Assembly (NCBI GenBank): GCA_947184155.2
Contig: CAMXCT020000252.1
Location: 133,312 to 197,311, forward strand
Length of the DNA: 64,000 nucleotides
Source of the DNA: Cladocopium goreaui
Lineage: Eukaryota > Sar > Dinophyceae > Suessiales > Symbiodiniaceae
Reading direction: 5' to 3'
Shown: in pieces, positions 33,253-42,910 of the stretch
How the letters are laid out: each line of letters starts with the position of its first letter
Position numbering within the stretch: position 1 is the first letter of the stretch
Position numbers and translations under genes: made by a program
The notes under the pieces: generated by a model
What the model saw: the letters and a program-made list of their open reading frames with translations, nothing else
What the model was told of the DNA's origin: nothing
The model's database searches: none

Positions 33253-33739
33253 GGTGTTGAGAATCCTGACACGTCCTTGGTCAGAAGACTCAAGCACACC
33301 AAATGGAAAAAACAACAGAAAAACCGACAGGGAGAAACAAAGAGAAAGACAAACAAAGCAGGCAACAGAAAGAAATGGCCAACAGCACAACACACAACCA
33401 AACCAGACAAACGAAACAGAAAAGGGGGGGAGAGGGGGGGGCGAGTGTTGAAAAACCTGGCACGTCTTTGGCCAGGCAGTTCAAGCACCCAGAGCTAAAA
33501 TTGAAAGATCAAATCAAATACCCAGGACACTAAGACTTAGGAGCAATGGCTAAACTAGGCAGCGCACACGTAGTGAGCGAAAGAGGTGAATGAGGGGGAG
33601 GAAGCAGGAAGAGGAAGCTGGAAGCCCTGACAGTCTTTAGTCAGAGAATCCAGGCACGAGAAAGAGACAAGAGAAGAAAGGGGGAGGAGGGAAAGGGAGG
33701 TGCTGGTAACCCTGGCACGTCTTTGGCCAGAGAAACCAG
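33253..33739 (-). promoter_or_regulatory. Four two-stem leader hairpins (copies 2-5)
   Basis: Cores at 33257-33293, 33448-33484, 33618-33653 and 33703-33739. Inner/outer stems are CTGAC/GTCAG with TTGAG/CTCAA, CTGGC/GCCAG with TTGAA/TTCAA, CTGAC/GTCAG with CTGGA/TCCAG, and CTGGC/GCCAG with CTGGT/ACCAG. Loops are ACGTCCTTG, ACGTCTTTG, AGTCTTTA and ACGTCTTTG. All lie in the leader of the giant gene (ATG 33190). Every stem change is matched on the other side. Confidence 0.9.
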
Positions 33740-33827
33740 GCGTCAGATGGAAGGGAGGGAGAAGCAGGATGAAGTGAAATGAGCAATGATGGATGCTATC
33801 GTTAAATGTGGTCCCTATGCACGAAGA

Positions 33828-35108
33828 TCAATATGTACTTTGTTGAATGGAGAAAAAGCGGTAGCAATACCCTTCACCCAATATCCGGGAAGTTGGCTGT
33901 TTCAATCCCTTAATGTGGTTAGGAGGAGCTGTATGTCCCTTTCCTGGAACTGAGCTAAGGGCAAGACTGGCTACGACTGTCTCTTGAGCCGATGGGATCG
34001 CAGGGAGCAGTATCTCTTTGTGACAGAGCACACAGTACTGGTGCATTGCAAACCGCTTGGTACCTTTGGGCTCCCGGTGCAGGGCCACGCCAAAAAGGCG
34101 AAATCCACGCAGAAGCATGGCCCCCCGCAAGCACCAGGCGCACCCTGGGGCGGTACCCTTTCCACACCACGAGTCCCAGGTCAACCAAGGAGAGTGGATC
34201 CACTCACCGAGTGACGTGGGAACCGAAACCATTCATTTCCACCAAGAATGTACAGCGTAAACCGTACACCCCGAATGGACGTGGAGACGGAACCCATTCA
34301 TTTCACCCAAGATGATCACCACTCAATCCAAGGGACCAACTCATGATGCCCCCATAGGTTCCCGGACTCCAGCGATCACCGGAGAAGACGATCCAAGAAA
34401 GGAGTGGAAAGTCTTAGTCACCTTTTCAGTGACCCCAGTCCCTATGGAGCACAGCTCGGACCTTAGAGCCAAAAACAAGGTCCTCACTGTGGCCAGACTG
34501 TACATTGAGCCCACTCTCCCCGAAGGTTGAGAGTGAACCGGTCGGTGACCCAGTCGTTAGCGATCCCATGTATCCCAGGGGGATACACCTGTCTTGCGAC
34601 AGGACCCTAACACTGTTAGGGAGGAACCGACGGTCTTGTCCACCGCGAGCTTAGCTACCCAACGATGAATATTGACCGTTAGCCAACGGGTTGCCCCGTT
34701 GACCCCTCCTCGAGACAAGTCCCCAAGTCTCTAAGAGGTTCACCGACCTTGCCTGTTCCCCCGTGTCATCATTGGGTGTTGCTACCCTAGACACAAGGTA
34801 AGGTGAGACCCGTCGGTCCCGTACCACGTGTGTACCGATCGGTCCGGGAGAACCCCGAGATACCGCACGATCACCCAAGGATGTGCGCAAACACAAACGA
34901 GGGTGTGACATGAGGAGCAACCCAACATGTCAACACACGCCGACTAGGGGGTACCAAGGTACCGTGTTAATTCACGGTTCGTTAGGGACGGGGGCCTTCA
35001 GCAACTCCCCTGCGCTATAGAACTGTTTAACGTCCCCCCGGACCCTCTCGGGTCCACCTCCCCCTGTTCATGACATGGTATTGGGGACCCCATCCCCCTA
35101 CCCATCAT
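33828..35108 (-). CDS. Small two-exon gene with an introner-like intron
   Basis: Exon 1 is 35108-35058 (ATG at 35108, or in-frame ATGs at 35105 and 35093) and exon 2 is 34070-33828. Removing 34071-35057 joins GAG to CCC in frame and gives about 97 residues. A CVLCHKEILLP segment has one CxxC pair; the rest is polar. I do not recognise a family. The first residues of exon 2 (PKGTKRF) resemble those after the intron in the giant gene (AKAHKRL), so the intron may have moved with some flanking exon. Without splicing no sensible protein exists, which supports the intron call. Expression is unproven. Confidence 0.5.
34071..35057 (-). repeat. Introner-like intron, copy 2 (987 bp)
   Basis: Same ends as the other two: exon GGGGGAG, then GTGGACCC ... 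CACCGGGAG. It is more diverged than copies 1 and 3 and has its own small insertions and deletions. It retains the block of about 105 bp that copy 1 lacks (Pro/Thr-like text GACCTTGCCTGTTCCCCC on the + strand near 34745). Phase 0. Confidence 0.75.
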
Positions 35109-35234
35109 GGTTCAAATGAAACAAAAATTCTTATGCGTACGTTCTTTCGTGTGTCTTAAGATAACAAGCAAGCCAGAGTTCCTTTTTGCTGATGCCCGCA
35201 TCCTACTGGGAAAATGGTCATCTGGAGCACGCAA

Positions 35235-36353
35235 TTAGTCAACTTGGTGTAGGAATGTTTCTTCCTGGTTGTGCTCAGGGGGTATCTGCAGCTCAGGGCG
35301 TAGTTGTACTGGTAAAGACAGGCCATCGAGTATTCTGCGCCATCTAAATGTGGTGAAATTAGTCAGTCGAGACTGTTTTTCGATTATGTGTTGATATTTC
35401 CACACTATTTGTTTGAGGATAGCGGTGGCCCTATCTGTCAGAGCAGTGAATTTGATTCGCACCTGAGAAAGTTGCTCACTTCTCACCACGTCGGAGGGGC
35501 TACTGGCACGCTGTAAAATGTCAATGACTGTGTCTTCAGTGCTCTGCAAAGCAGCAGCTTGAACAGCGTTGAAAACTTCTTTACGGGCAGGGTAACCATA
35601 CCATTCCAGGGAGTGGCAAAGCACCGAGGCAATCGTAATCTCCTGCCACGGGTCCGCTTGTGCGTCTAGGAGCAGCTGGACATTAGTCCTGTGTCGATGG
35701 AGGACAGCAAGGAAAAGGGGTGGGAGCGCTCCTTTCACGGGTATCACCGAGGCACCAGCTTCAAGCAAAATTTGTACGTGCTGTGAGCTGCCCAACTCAA
35801 CTGCTAACTCCAACATGGTGGTAGGTTTTGTTGTGGGCGGAATGATATTGGGGTCAGCATGGGCTTGTAGCAGTAGGTAAGTTAGTGTGGCTCCATGTCG
35901 AGGAAAACAGTGGCCAGCAGTAGGCTGGTAAGCGTATGGATCAGCAGAGTGGTCTCGAAGGATAGCAGAAGCTACTAATGTACTAATATGCCCTTCCTCC
36001 GTTGTCATGTCCATAAGGCCTACACCCTTACCAAGAAGATAGCTTACATCAATCACATCCTTATGACAAATGGCAGTGAGAAGGTCTCGGTATTGCTGTG
36101 CTGACGGGACTTGTAACGACTGTACTATATAGCAGAACGTTGTCTCATTTGTATCTGTGTCGAACTGAACGGCCCTCAAAGGCAATTGGATTGCTGACGA
36201 GCTGGCTGCATACAGGACCACTTGGAAAGGTGAGTCTAACCTGAGCACCTTGGCCGTCTGTTTAATAATATCCCATCCGAGGGTTGTCCGTTCCACGACG
36301 TCCATCGTCAGGGTGGTTTCACCACGGATTCCATGGCAGACACGGAGTCGCAT
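35235..36353 (-). CDS. Ankyrin-repeat-like protein
   Basis: ATG at 36353 was chosen because it lies 26 bases downstream of a leader hairpin; an earlier in-frame codon at 36443 would translate the hairpin itself. The product is 372 residues. The N-terminus has a ubiquitin-like feel (LRVCHGIRGETTLTMDV), then several ankyrin-type units, for example TYLLLQAHADPN, MLELAVELGSSQHVQILLEAGA and PLFLAVLHRHRTNVQLLLDAQADP. A C-terminal region of about 130 residues is helical and charged. It would act as a protein-binding scaffold; the partner is unknown. Frame intact. Confidence 0.7.
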   Translation of the reverse strand: MRLRVCHGIRGETTLTMDVVERTTLGWDIIKQTAKVLRLDSPFQVVLYAASSSAIQLPLRAVQFDTDTNETTFCYIVQSLQVPSAQQYRDLLTAICHKDVIDVSYLLGKGVGLMDMTTEEGHISTLVASAILRDHSADPYAYQPTAGHCFPRHGATLTYLLLQAHADPNIIPPTTKPTTMLELAVELGSSQHVQILLEAGASVIPVKGALPPLFLAVLHRHRTNVQLLLDAQADPWQEITIASVLCHSLEWYGYPARKEVFNAVQAAALQSTEDTVIDILQRASSPSDVVRSEQLSQVRIKFTALTDRATAILKQIVWKYQHIIEKQSRLTNFTTFRWRRILDGLSLPVQLRPELQIPPEHNQEETFLHQVD

Positions 36354-36378
36354 ACTTACCCCTGGAAATAAGTAATCA

Positions 36379-36414
36379 GAGGCAACCCTGACAGTCCTTA
36401 GCCAGAGGGGCCTC
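36379..36414 (-). promoter_or_regulatory. Two-stem leader hairpin, copy 6
   Basis: Outer GAGGC/GCCTC, inner CTGAC/GCCAG with one A-C mismatch, loop AGTCCTTA. Upstream of the ankyrin gene. A spliced-leader-like word is at 36517-36536. Confidence 0.75.
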
Positions 36415-36901
36415 GCACTTATATTTGCAACCACGAAATTCATAGATGCCTAGGCAGGATACAGAGGGGTGTATAAGGAACTGTAAAAGGACTAGTAACA
36501 AATCAGACCATCTAAATTTGAGCCGATATTGCTTAGCAGATCACACGAGAAGAGTTCGCAAGGGCTTGCAAGCAAATACAACGAAAACATAGTAGCCAGT
36601 CAGAAGAAAACGGCATGTGCTGTATAGCATATCTAGGATCCCTTAGGTCTAAAGATCGATCTAGTTGGTATGCTTTTATTTGAGCTGAAAATTCTGCGGG
36701 CCTTCTATCGAGCAGCGTGGCAAGGGGTCACATGCAAGAAACGCTTCTACTCGACTGCCAGAAATCTGGTAGCAGATATAGCAAGTATCGCACTTACCAT
36801 CTTTTTCTGTCCTGCATCCTCAGCGTGAGGAAAGAGCCACAGTCTTCGCTGCAGTTCCTTCGGACTGTAGACAGCATGCAGATGTCAAAGGTCTATGTCA
36901 C
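36415..36901. other. Intergenic region with degenerate spliced-leader-like word
   Basis: No gene. On the minus strand, 36536-36517 resembles the 3' two-thirds of the dinoflagellate spliced leader (ending CGGCTCAAA). Nothing else noted. Confidence 0.4.
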
Positions 36902-39018
36902 TCAGGTTTGACTTCCCTCTGTAGCTGGATCTGTGCACGATTCTGTCGGAGCAGCGGAAACAGCTTGAACCAAATCTTCCTCTTTGGCCGTGGCTTGTTC
37001 ATGCTCGATCTGCACCAAGTTGCCCACGACTTCTTCCATTTGGGTGGCTGCCTCCATTACGAAGGTTAATAGAGTGCGTGCATACGCCAGCTGTTTAGCG
37101 GTCCGGGCCCGGCCCTCTGTTGCAGGTCCTAGCGGCGGTACCTCACCATGCCGCCACATTGTGACTTTGCTTGTTGTATGAGTTGGCATGGAGGGTGATT
37201 GCGGCTCCGATCGACCAGCAAAGGTCGCATTGAGTTTCTGCAAGTCGCGTTCACTGTAATTCCCAGTCGGGTCGAGCTGTTGGGTACTTGTCTGTCCAGT
37301 GGGGTCTGTATACTTCCTCTTGCCATGCAAGTTCTCCTCTCTTCGCGGCATAGACTTTATGGCACTTTTGTGTTCAAAGCCAGTCTTGAAAGTTTCGTGC
37401 GCTTGTGTGCTTTGGCCTCCCGGTGCAGGCCAAAAAGGCAAAAACCATGCAGAAGCACGGCCCTCCGCAAGCACCAGGCGCAGCCGGCGGCGCACACCTT
37501 TCCACACCGTGTGACCCAGGCCAACCTAAGGTAAGTGGATCCACACACCGGGTGGTAAGTAACCGTGACCATTCATTTCCCAAGTGGATCCACTCACCGA
37601 GTGACGTGGGAACCACAAAGGTACCCATTCATTTCACCCAAGATGATCACCACTCAAGGGACGTGGAACACGGACACCCACCACCACACAAGGTGTTCAC
37701 CACAATCACCGAAGGTGAAACCATCACACGATGCCCCCATTGGTTCCCGGACTCCTGCTCGTACAGGAGAAGAACGACCAAAAAAGGAGTGGTCGAACTA
37801 AGTCACCTTTTCAGTGACCCCAGTCCCAATGGAGCACAGCTCGAACCTTGGATTAGGTCCTTACTGTGGCCAGACTGTACATTGAGCCCACTCTCCCCGA
37901 AGGTTGAGAGTGGACCGGTCGGTGACCCAGTCGTTAGCGATCCCATGCATCCCCGGAGGGATACACCTGTCTCACGACAGGACCCTAACACTGTTAGGGA
38001 GGAACTGACGGTCTTGTCCACCGTGAGCTTGGCTACCCACGATGAATTTTGACCGTTAGCCAACGGGTTGCCCCATTGACCCCTCCTCGAGACGAGTCAC
38101 CAAGTCTCTAAGAGGTTCACCGACCTTGCCTGTTCCCCCATGTCATCATAGGGTGTTGCTACCCTAGACACGAGGTAAGGTGAGACCCGTCGGTCCCGTA
38201 CCACGTGTGTACCGATCGGTCCGGGAGAAACCCGAGATACCGCACGATCACCCAAGGATGTGCGCAAACACAAACGAGGGTGTGACATGAGGAGCAACCC
38301 AACATGTCAACACACGCCGACTAGGGGGTACGAAGGTACCGTGTCCGTTCACGGTTCGTTAGGGACGGGGGCCTTCAGCAACTCCCCTGCGCTATAGAAA
38401 AGTTTAACGTCCCCCCGGACCCTCACGGGTCCACCTCCCCCTCTTGCAGCCATGCCTCTTGGCGGGCCGCAACCTCCGCCCGGGCTAGCTGCTGAACTAC
38501 AGCGGGATTCTCTGTTCAGGGCAATAATTTTGTCCATCACCTTGCCTGAGCTATTGGTCATTTCTGTAAAGGGCCAGCAGGGCGTGCGATTCGCCAGGAT
38601 ATTGTGTTCATGCATCCGGTCAACATAGAAATGATTCAATTTCTCATTGTGTCGATGGTTCGTGATGACAGCAAATCTTCTGGGACTGACCCAAATCCAT
38701 AAATCCTCCTGAAAGGACTCTGTGGCATAGAAGGGCCAGATCTGCCGGCCTCCCATTTCCACAAAACAAAAATTGGTGTAGACGTCATCATTGGCTTCGG
38801 TATCTATATGACAAAAGTCATGTGACAGCTTGGCGGAACTGGACCCTGGATAGGCCCAGTCCACTGGGCTCTTCATGTCATCATTGAGAATAATGTTCAA
38901 GTCGCTGGTGTTCACTGTGAGCTTCAGTATCATTACTGCCACCAGCGGGGCCCGCTTGGTCAGGCCCAGTCAGTGGGCCTGCTTTTAGCGTGACCTTATC
39001 ACCGATCCACTGCGCCAT
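36902..39018 (-). CDS. Two-exon gene, paralog of 41634-42443, with introner-like intron
   Basis: Exon 1 runs from 39018 (ATG of MAQWIGD; a one-base change near 38950 moves to the main frame, alternatively start at the ATG near 38933) to 38435. Exon 2 is 37416-36902. Removing 37417-38434 joins the frames in phase 1 with no shift. Exon 1 matches the protein at 41634-42443: a shared DDVY/DEVY, a GG..PF segment, SPRRFAVI/NSRRFAIV, and a MHEHNILANR/MHAYNILGNR block. Exon 2 ends in a long helix (QLAYARTLLTFVMEAATQME), likely a coiled coil, as in the paralog. The paralog has no intron here, so the intron was gained. No enzyme motif is seen; function unknown. Confidence 0.6.
37417..38434 (-). repeat. 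Introner-like intron, copy 3 (1018 bp)
   Basis: Nearly identical to copy 1 (15571-16502): I found only a few substitutions, a six-base gap near 37428 and the block of about 105 bp absent from copy 1. Identity extends outside the splice sites to 37400 and 38493. GT and AG ends are identical. Phase 1, unlike phase 0 in copies 1 and 2. Confidence 0.8.
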
Positions 39019-39238
39019 GACTGCCCACCAGGGTTTACAAGGGTATGGCAGGAGCAGGAACAACGTGCAGGAAAAGAGAGGAGAGGAAACAATCACAGAC
39101 GAGTGAGAGGGACGGACCAGAAAGTAAACACGAGGGGCCAACAGTTACGGACAGCAGCAGAGGTAGCAATAGGGGGCAGCCAAAGAGAGGGGAAGAAGAC
39201 GACGGCAAAAGAGAGGGAAGGCAGAATAGAGAGAGGGT

Positions 39239-39269
39239 ACTCCCCTGACACGTCTTTGGTCAGAGGAGT
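39239..39269 (-). promoter_or_regulatory. Two-stem leader hairpin, copy 7
   Basis: Outer ACTCC/GGAGT, inner CTGAC/GTCAG, loop ACGTCTTTG. Lies 221 bases upstream of the ATG at 39018, in a pyrimidine-rich sense leader. Spliced-leader-like word at 39295-39312. Confidence 0.85.
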
Positions 39270-39504
39270 GGGAGCCCTGTACATGGGACGGTGGTTTGAG
39301 CCACAGGTATGCGATAGGGTATACTAAGAATGATGCCGTATCTCTCCCTGTCGACATGTACCAGATTCACGTGTACACATGAAGCATATGCTGAGCATGC
39401 ACGCTGCCTTGGCGGAGACACGACTCTTTTTGCCAGAATTTTGAATTGGCAAGATCACACCTAAGGATGATAAGCATAGTCCTTGCTTCGCGTCACTTGA
39501 TTCA

Positions 39505-39972
39505 TCAAAAAACAGTTAAACAGTGAGTAAGTTCAGTGTAACTGTGTTGTACATAAGCTGTGGCAATGTACATTGTAGATGAATCCGTGAAGCCTATTCC
39601 TTCACGGAACAGCTGTTCAAGGAGCCCAGCATCAAGGCAATCTACCGTCTCTTCCTTGATCGAAAAAACGCAAGGGGTCCTATGCATGAGTCCATTGGAT
39701 ATGAGGAGATAGTCTTGAATTTGTTGCTCTTCGATTCGGATTACTGCGTGTGTAGCAGTGTGTGCAATCCAAGTCTCCGCATCAGGCATTCGTAGGTGCA
39801 AAATTAGCAGTTCGATGTTGTCTCCTATCACTGCAGACGGAGGTCTTGCTTCGAGCGAGGTTGCTCCGATAACTCCATCCACAACGTCTAAGTGCTTCAT
39901 TTCGTCACCATGGCAATTCCGTATGCGCTGTCTGACTAGGTCTCCGTGTCTAGCGTAATTGCTTGGAAACAC
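39505..39972 (-). CDS. Small protein of unknown function
   Basis: Open from a stop just upstream of 39972 to 39505. The first ATG in frame is at 39900 (MKHLDVV, 131 residues); a GTG at 39972 would give 155. The protein is mixed alpha/beta by composition, with stretches such as NIELLILHLRMPDAETWI and MYIATAYVQHSY, and no recognised motif. It is the one array gene with no leader hairpin between it and its upstream neighbour (ends 40143), so it may share a transcript with that gene or have an upstream exon I cannot see. Frame intact, orientation as the rest of the array. Confidence 0.45.
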   Translation of the reverse strand: MFPSNYARHGDLVRQRIRNCHGDEMKHLDVVDGVIGATSLEARPPSAVIGDNIELLILHLRMPDAETWIAHTATHAVIRIEEQQIQDYLLISNGLMHRTPCVFSIKEETVDCLDAGLLEQLFREGIGFTDSSTMYIATAYVQHSYTELTHCLTVF

Positions 39973-40142
39973 CTAGTGATCTCAACCAATAACTACAGAG
40001 TGGTATTGTTGGATGTGTGTTGTGACGTATCAACTCTTGAGCAAACGATGGCACGCGTAGGTAATGAGTGGCACATAAACCATGTTGTTGCACCGATCTG
40101 TTATGCGGCAATTCTAAAATCCACAGCAATTTCACTGTTTTG

Positions 40143-40889
40143 TTATAGGAGGACGACCTCCGGTGCACCCAACTCTCTGTCGGGACTTCGAGTGGCCGCA
40201 GTGGGCGGGTCCTGCACAAGAAGTCTAAATCTTATGTCGGGAGCCATCATTCTGGCTACTTCTACTAGGAGCGTGCTAGGTTGTAGTCTTTGCACAGTTG
40301 AATTTGTTCCAGCTGCTCTAGTGGTCCAGATGCGGAGGTTGGGTGGCAACCCTATCCGTAATAGTAGAAATGCCACTTCCACCACTGTATCAACCGTTTG
40401 CTGCATGGTCCTGCGGTCCAAGAAACCGCCCAAGGTCGCAGTGATGTGTATTGTCTGGATAATCAGCCGGAATGGTCGGGCATCGATTGGCACTGGTGCA
40501 AGTCCCGCCTGATCGGTCATGCCTCCATCAGCAGCTGGAATTAAGTATAGGTGATTGACCCACACACCTCGTGTAGACGGGCGACTAAAACCTGCCACTT
40601 GGACTATGTCCTCGTATGATGCTGCTAGTGCTGTCAAGAGATGCTGTGTGATGCTCTGTCCATCCAATTCAACTTGTTGGAGGTCAGCTTCCAATGTGTT
40701 ATAGATCAATTGCAGCCCATGTGCTTCTTCTGGAAAGAAGGTGACACATCCACTCTGCACCAGCCGTACTGTGCGCCTGAGGTCTCGCACAGCCACCATG
40801 AGTTCCTGTGCTGCTTCCAAGCTATATAAGATCATCTTTACTGGCATAGAGAAACGGTGTTCTTCACCGCGGAGTCGTACAAAATCCAT
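40143..40889 (-). CDS. 248-aa protein of unknown function
   Basis: ATG at 40889, 97 bases downstream of a leader hairpin. No family recognised. A helical N-terminal half (AAQELMVAVRDLRRTVRLV, ALQQ-type heptads) is followed by a more beta-like middle with hydrophobic strands (RLIIQTIHITATLGGF) and a C-terminal segment RIWTTRAAG. There is no signal peptide, membrane span, Cys cluster or catalytic motif. The intact 248-codon frame, its placement after a hairpin and the shared orientation argue for a real gene. The N-terminal part slightly resembles the ORF at 22207-22878, too weakly to assert homology. Confidence 0.55.
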   Translation of the reverse strand: MDFVRLRGEEHRFSMPVKMILYSLEAAQELMVAVRDLRRTVRLVQSGCVTFFPEEAHGLQLIYNTLEADLQQVELDGQSITQHLLTALAASYEDIVQVAGFSRPSTRGVWVNHLYLIPAADGGMTDQAGLAPVPIDARPFRLIIQTIHITATLGGFLDRRTMQQTVDTVVEVAFLLLRIGLPPNLRIWTTRAAGTNSTVQRLQPSTLLVEVARMMAPDIRFRLLVQDPPTAATRSPDRELGAPEVVLL

Positions 40890-40985
40890 GGCAGTACGGG
40901 TAGAGAGAGTGGGGGCCCACTACATGAAGATTGCTATTTGCAAGTATAAGAGAGTGGCAATTAAAACGGTTATTAGTAATGTTGT

Positions 40986-41037
40986 GGTCAGTCAGTTGCA
41001 ATCCCGACACGTCTTTGGTCGGAAAGACAACGTGACC
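40986..41037 (-). promoter_or_regulatory. Two-stem leader hairpin, copy 8
   Basis: Inner CCGAC/GTCGG, outer GTTG/CAAC, a further outer GGTCA/TGACC, loop ACGTCTTTG. The inner stem has changed a T-A pair to C-G relative to most copies. Confidence 0.85.
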
Positions 41038-41633
41038 GTCATGGTTACCCTATTGAATGTCAGGCATGTTGGGAATTGGGTCATATCGGCCATGTCTCTA
41101 TGATGACTGTCTCGCTAGGGTATTTCAGTAAGTGTGATGGGGAAGGTTAATTTTTATCCCATTGTCGCTGAAACACGCTCACGTCATCTTTGTACACCTT
41201 TGAATTAGTGAAGAGCCCAGGGGCACCGTGCAATTTAACCATTGTGTACGAGTGAGCTAGATAACAAGTACAGACAAAAGACATGCAGGTTGGGGACCAT
41301 CCTAAGCCCTTCGCGAAAATTCCATGAAATTGCCTGTATCAGACTGTCTTCTACCTTGCGGGTAGGTGGGCAGGGGATATTGCGTATTAGGCATGCTAGC
41401 TTAGGGGGAGAAAAACCTGTGAGCAGAAATAGCGGCATGTTCACACTGCAGTCATCGCCAGCAATGGCAAGATGAAGATGAATGTGCCCCTACTAGATGA
41501 GCATGTGGTTCAATTCCCGTAAAAGTTACTTGCAAGACATGCGAGAATCACCACCGGAAAAGCAGACCAATGAAAACCTCTTTTGATTAACTGTCGATCA
41601 GCTTCACCGGTCTTCTGCTAAATCATGTAGGCC
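41038..41633. other. Intergenic, no gene seen
   Basis: Nearly 600 bases without a supported reading frame, repeat or hairpin of the leader type. Confidence 0.5.
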
Positions 41634-42443
41634 TCATAGGTCATTGAAGATGGTTGCATAAGCTTCACTGAGGGCATACCAATTTTGCTGTAGTCGGTAA
41701 AGTGCTCGGTTGGCTTCTTGTACGAGGTCATTATGTTGCCTTTGCAGCACGTGGATGCCTTCACTGAGTTGGAAGATTCGATCCGCTTCATCTTCATGAT
41801 TAGGAAAATGGCCTGCTATTGCATTTTGGCACTCTTGCGAGAGCCGAAAATCAAAGCACGGTCGATCATCTTCATGGACAGCACTGTTGATTCGTGATTG
41901 CTCACTCAGTGCGATTCCTTCGAGAGTTGGCTGCAGTGTTTCAATGCGATTGCCTAGTATATTGTAAGCATGCATAATTTCTGCAATAACAGCACATTGT
42001 TGAGCGTTTTTTGCAACAATTGCAAAACGTCTGGAGTTGGCCCAGCATGCATATCCATTGTGTCGCACCTCTGCTGCAAAGGGATAAAACCCTCCATAAC
42101 CTGCAATATTCAACCAAGCCTGTAGGTAAACCTCGTCACACTCTCGAGGAATGACCTTATGGAATCCATGGGGCAATGAAGCTCCCATCACTACTGTCGT
42201 CTCATCAGGAAGCCATGATTCATCTTCAGCCCAGAGGATGTTCCATTTTTCGCCATTGAGCCATGTGCATGCTTCCATCAAGTTAAATACCCTGCATTCT
42301 ATGTTAACATTGTGACATAGCCTATGGATAGGATACTTGCCGCGATGTAGATTCGTCAACATATTTGGAGTGCTCTGAATGGTTTCAACGTTATACCCTT
42401 TCCAGTGGTAGTTCCTCAGAAAGGTCATGAGCGCGGTCGACAT
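41634..42443 (-). CDS. 269-aa protein, intronless paralog of the gene at 36902-39018
   Basis: ATG at 42443, only 22 bases after a leader hairpin. The central block (DEVYLQAWLN, PFAAEV, NSRRFAIVAKN, MHAYNILGNR) is shared with exon 1 of the gene at 36902-39018. The C-terminal 70 residues (LSEGIHVLQRQHNDLVQEANRALYRLQ) form a likely coiled coil. No catalytic motif is visible. The frame is intact. Because it lacks the intron present in its paralog, it is the natural reference for dating that intron. Function unknown; a structural or regulatory role would be only a guess. Confidence 0.65.
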   Translation of the reverse strand: MSTALMTFLRNYHWKGYNVETIQSTPNMLTNLHRGKYPIHRLCHNVNIECRVFNLMEACTWLNGEKWNILWAEDESWLPDETTVVMGASLPHGFHKVIPRECDEVYLQAWLNIAGYGGFYPFAAEVRHNGYACWANSRRFAIVAKNAQQCAVIAEIMHAYNILGNRIETLQPTLEGIALSEQSRINSAVHEDDRPCFDFRLSQECQNAIAGHFPNHEDEADRIFQLSEGIHVLQRQHNDLVQEANRALYRLQQNWYALSEAYATIFNDL

Positions 42444-42464
42444 GGCTACGCGAGTGGAGCGCCT

Positions 42465-42510
42465 GCCAGGTGCAGTCCCGACACGTCTTTGGTCGGAAAA
42501 GCACCGTGGC
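42465..42510 (-). promoter_or_regulatory. Two-stem leader hairpin, copy 9
   Basis: Inner CCGAC/GTCGG, outer GGTGC/GCACC, extended GCCA/TGGC, loop ACGTCTTTG. The closest of all to a start codon (22 bases). Spliced-leader-like word at 42616-42634. Confidence 0.9.
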
Positions 42511-42910
42511 TTGGCAGCTGAGGATAACCTGTACTATTTATGTTGGTGTCAGGCAACATTGTTAGCATCATTGGAGGTAGCACATCATTAAGTCAGGTGT
42601 ATTGTCTGAAGTCTGTTTGAGCCGATAGACTACGTGTGCTAGGATGACGTTATGAACTTCGTTATCCTGTATTGGAGATCGAGTGGCTGCCGGCATGGAA
42701 GAGCTTGGTTATTACCTGTCACCAAAGCTGACAACACAAGTGAGCTTATTTTCTCAGTGGCTGAACAAAACTGCGCTATGCACGGCGTAAACACATTGGG
42801 ACTAGCCAGCCTCTCATATCTCAGCAAGTTGGGACAGGGAACTTGCAGGCACATTGTCATCTTGCTTCTCTTATAGTGCTAGCACTTCTCGGTCTTGCGT
42901 ATACCCACTG
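42511..42910. other. Intergenic with spliced-leader-like word
   Basis: No gene. Minus-strand 42634-42616 reads CGTAGTCTATCGGCTCAAA, similar to the dinoflagellate leader over most of its length. Confidence 0.4.

Noticed and set aside
35235-36443. Start of the ankyrin gene at 36443
   Set aside because: It would place the structured leader hairpin inside the coding region; the ATG at 36353 lies just after it.
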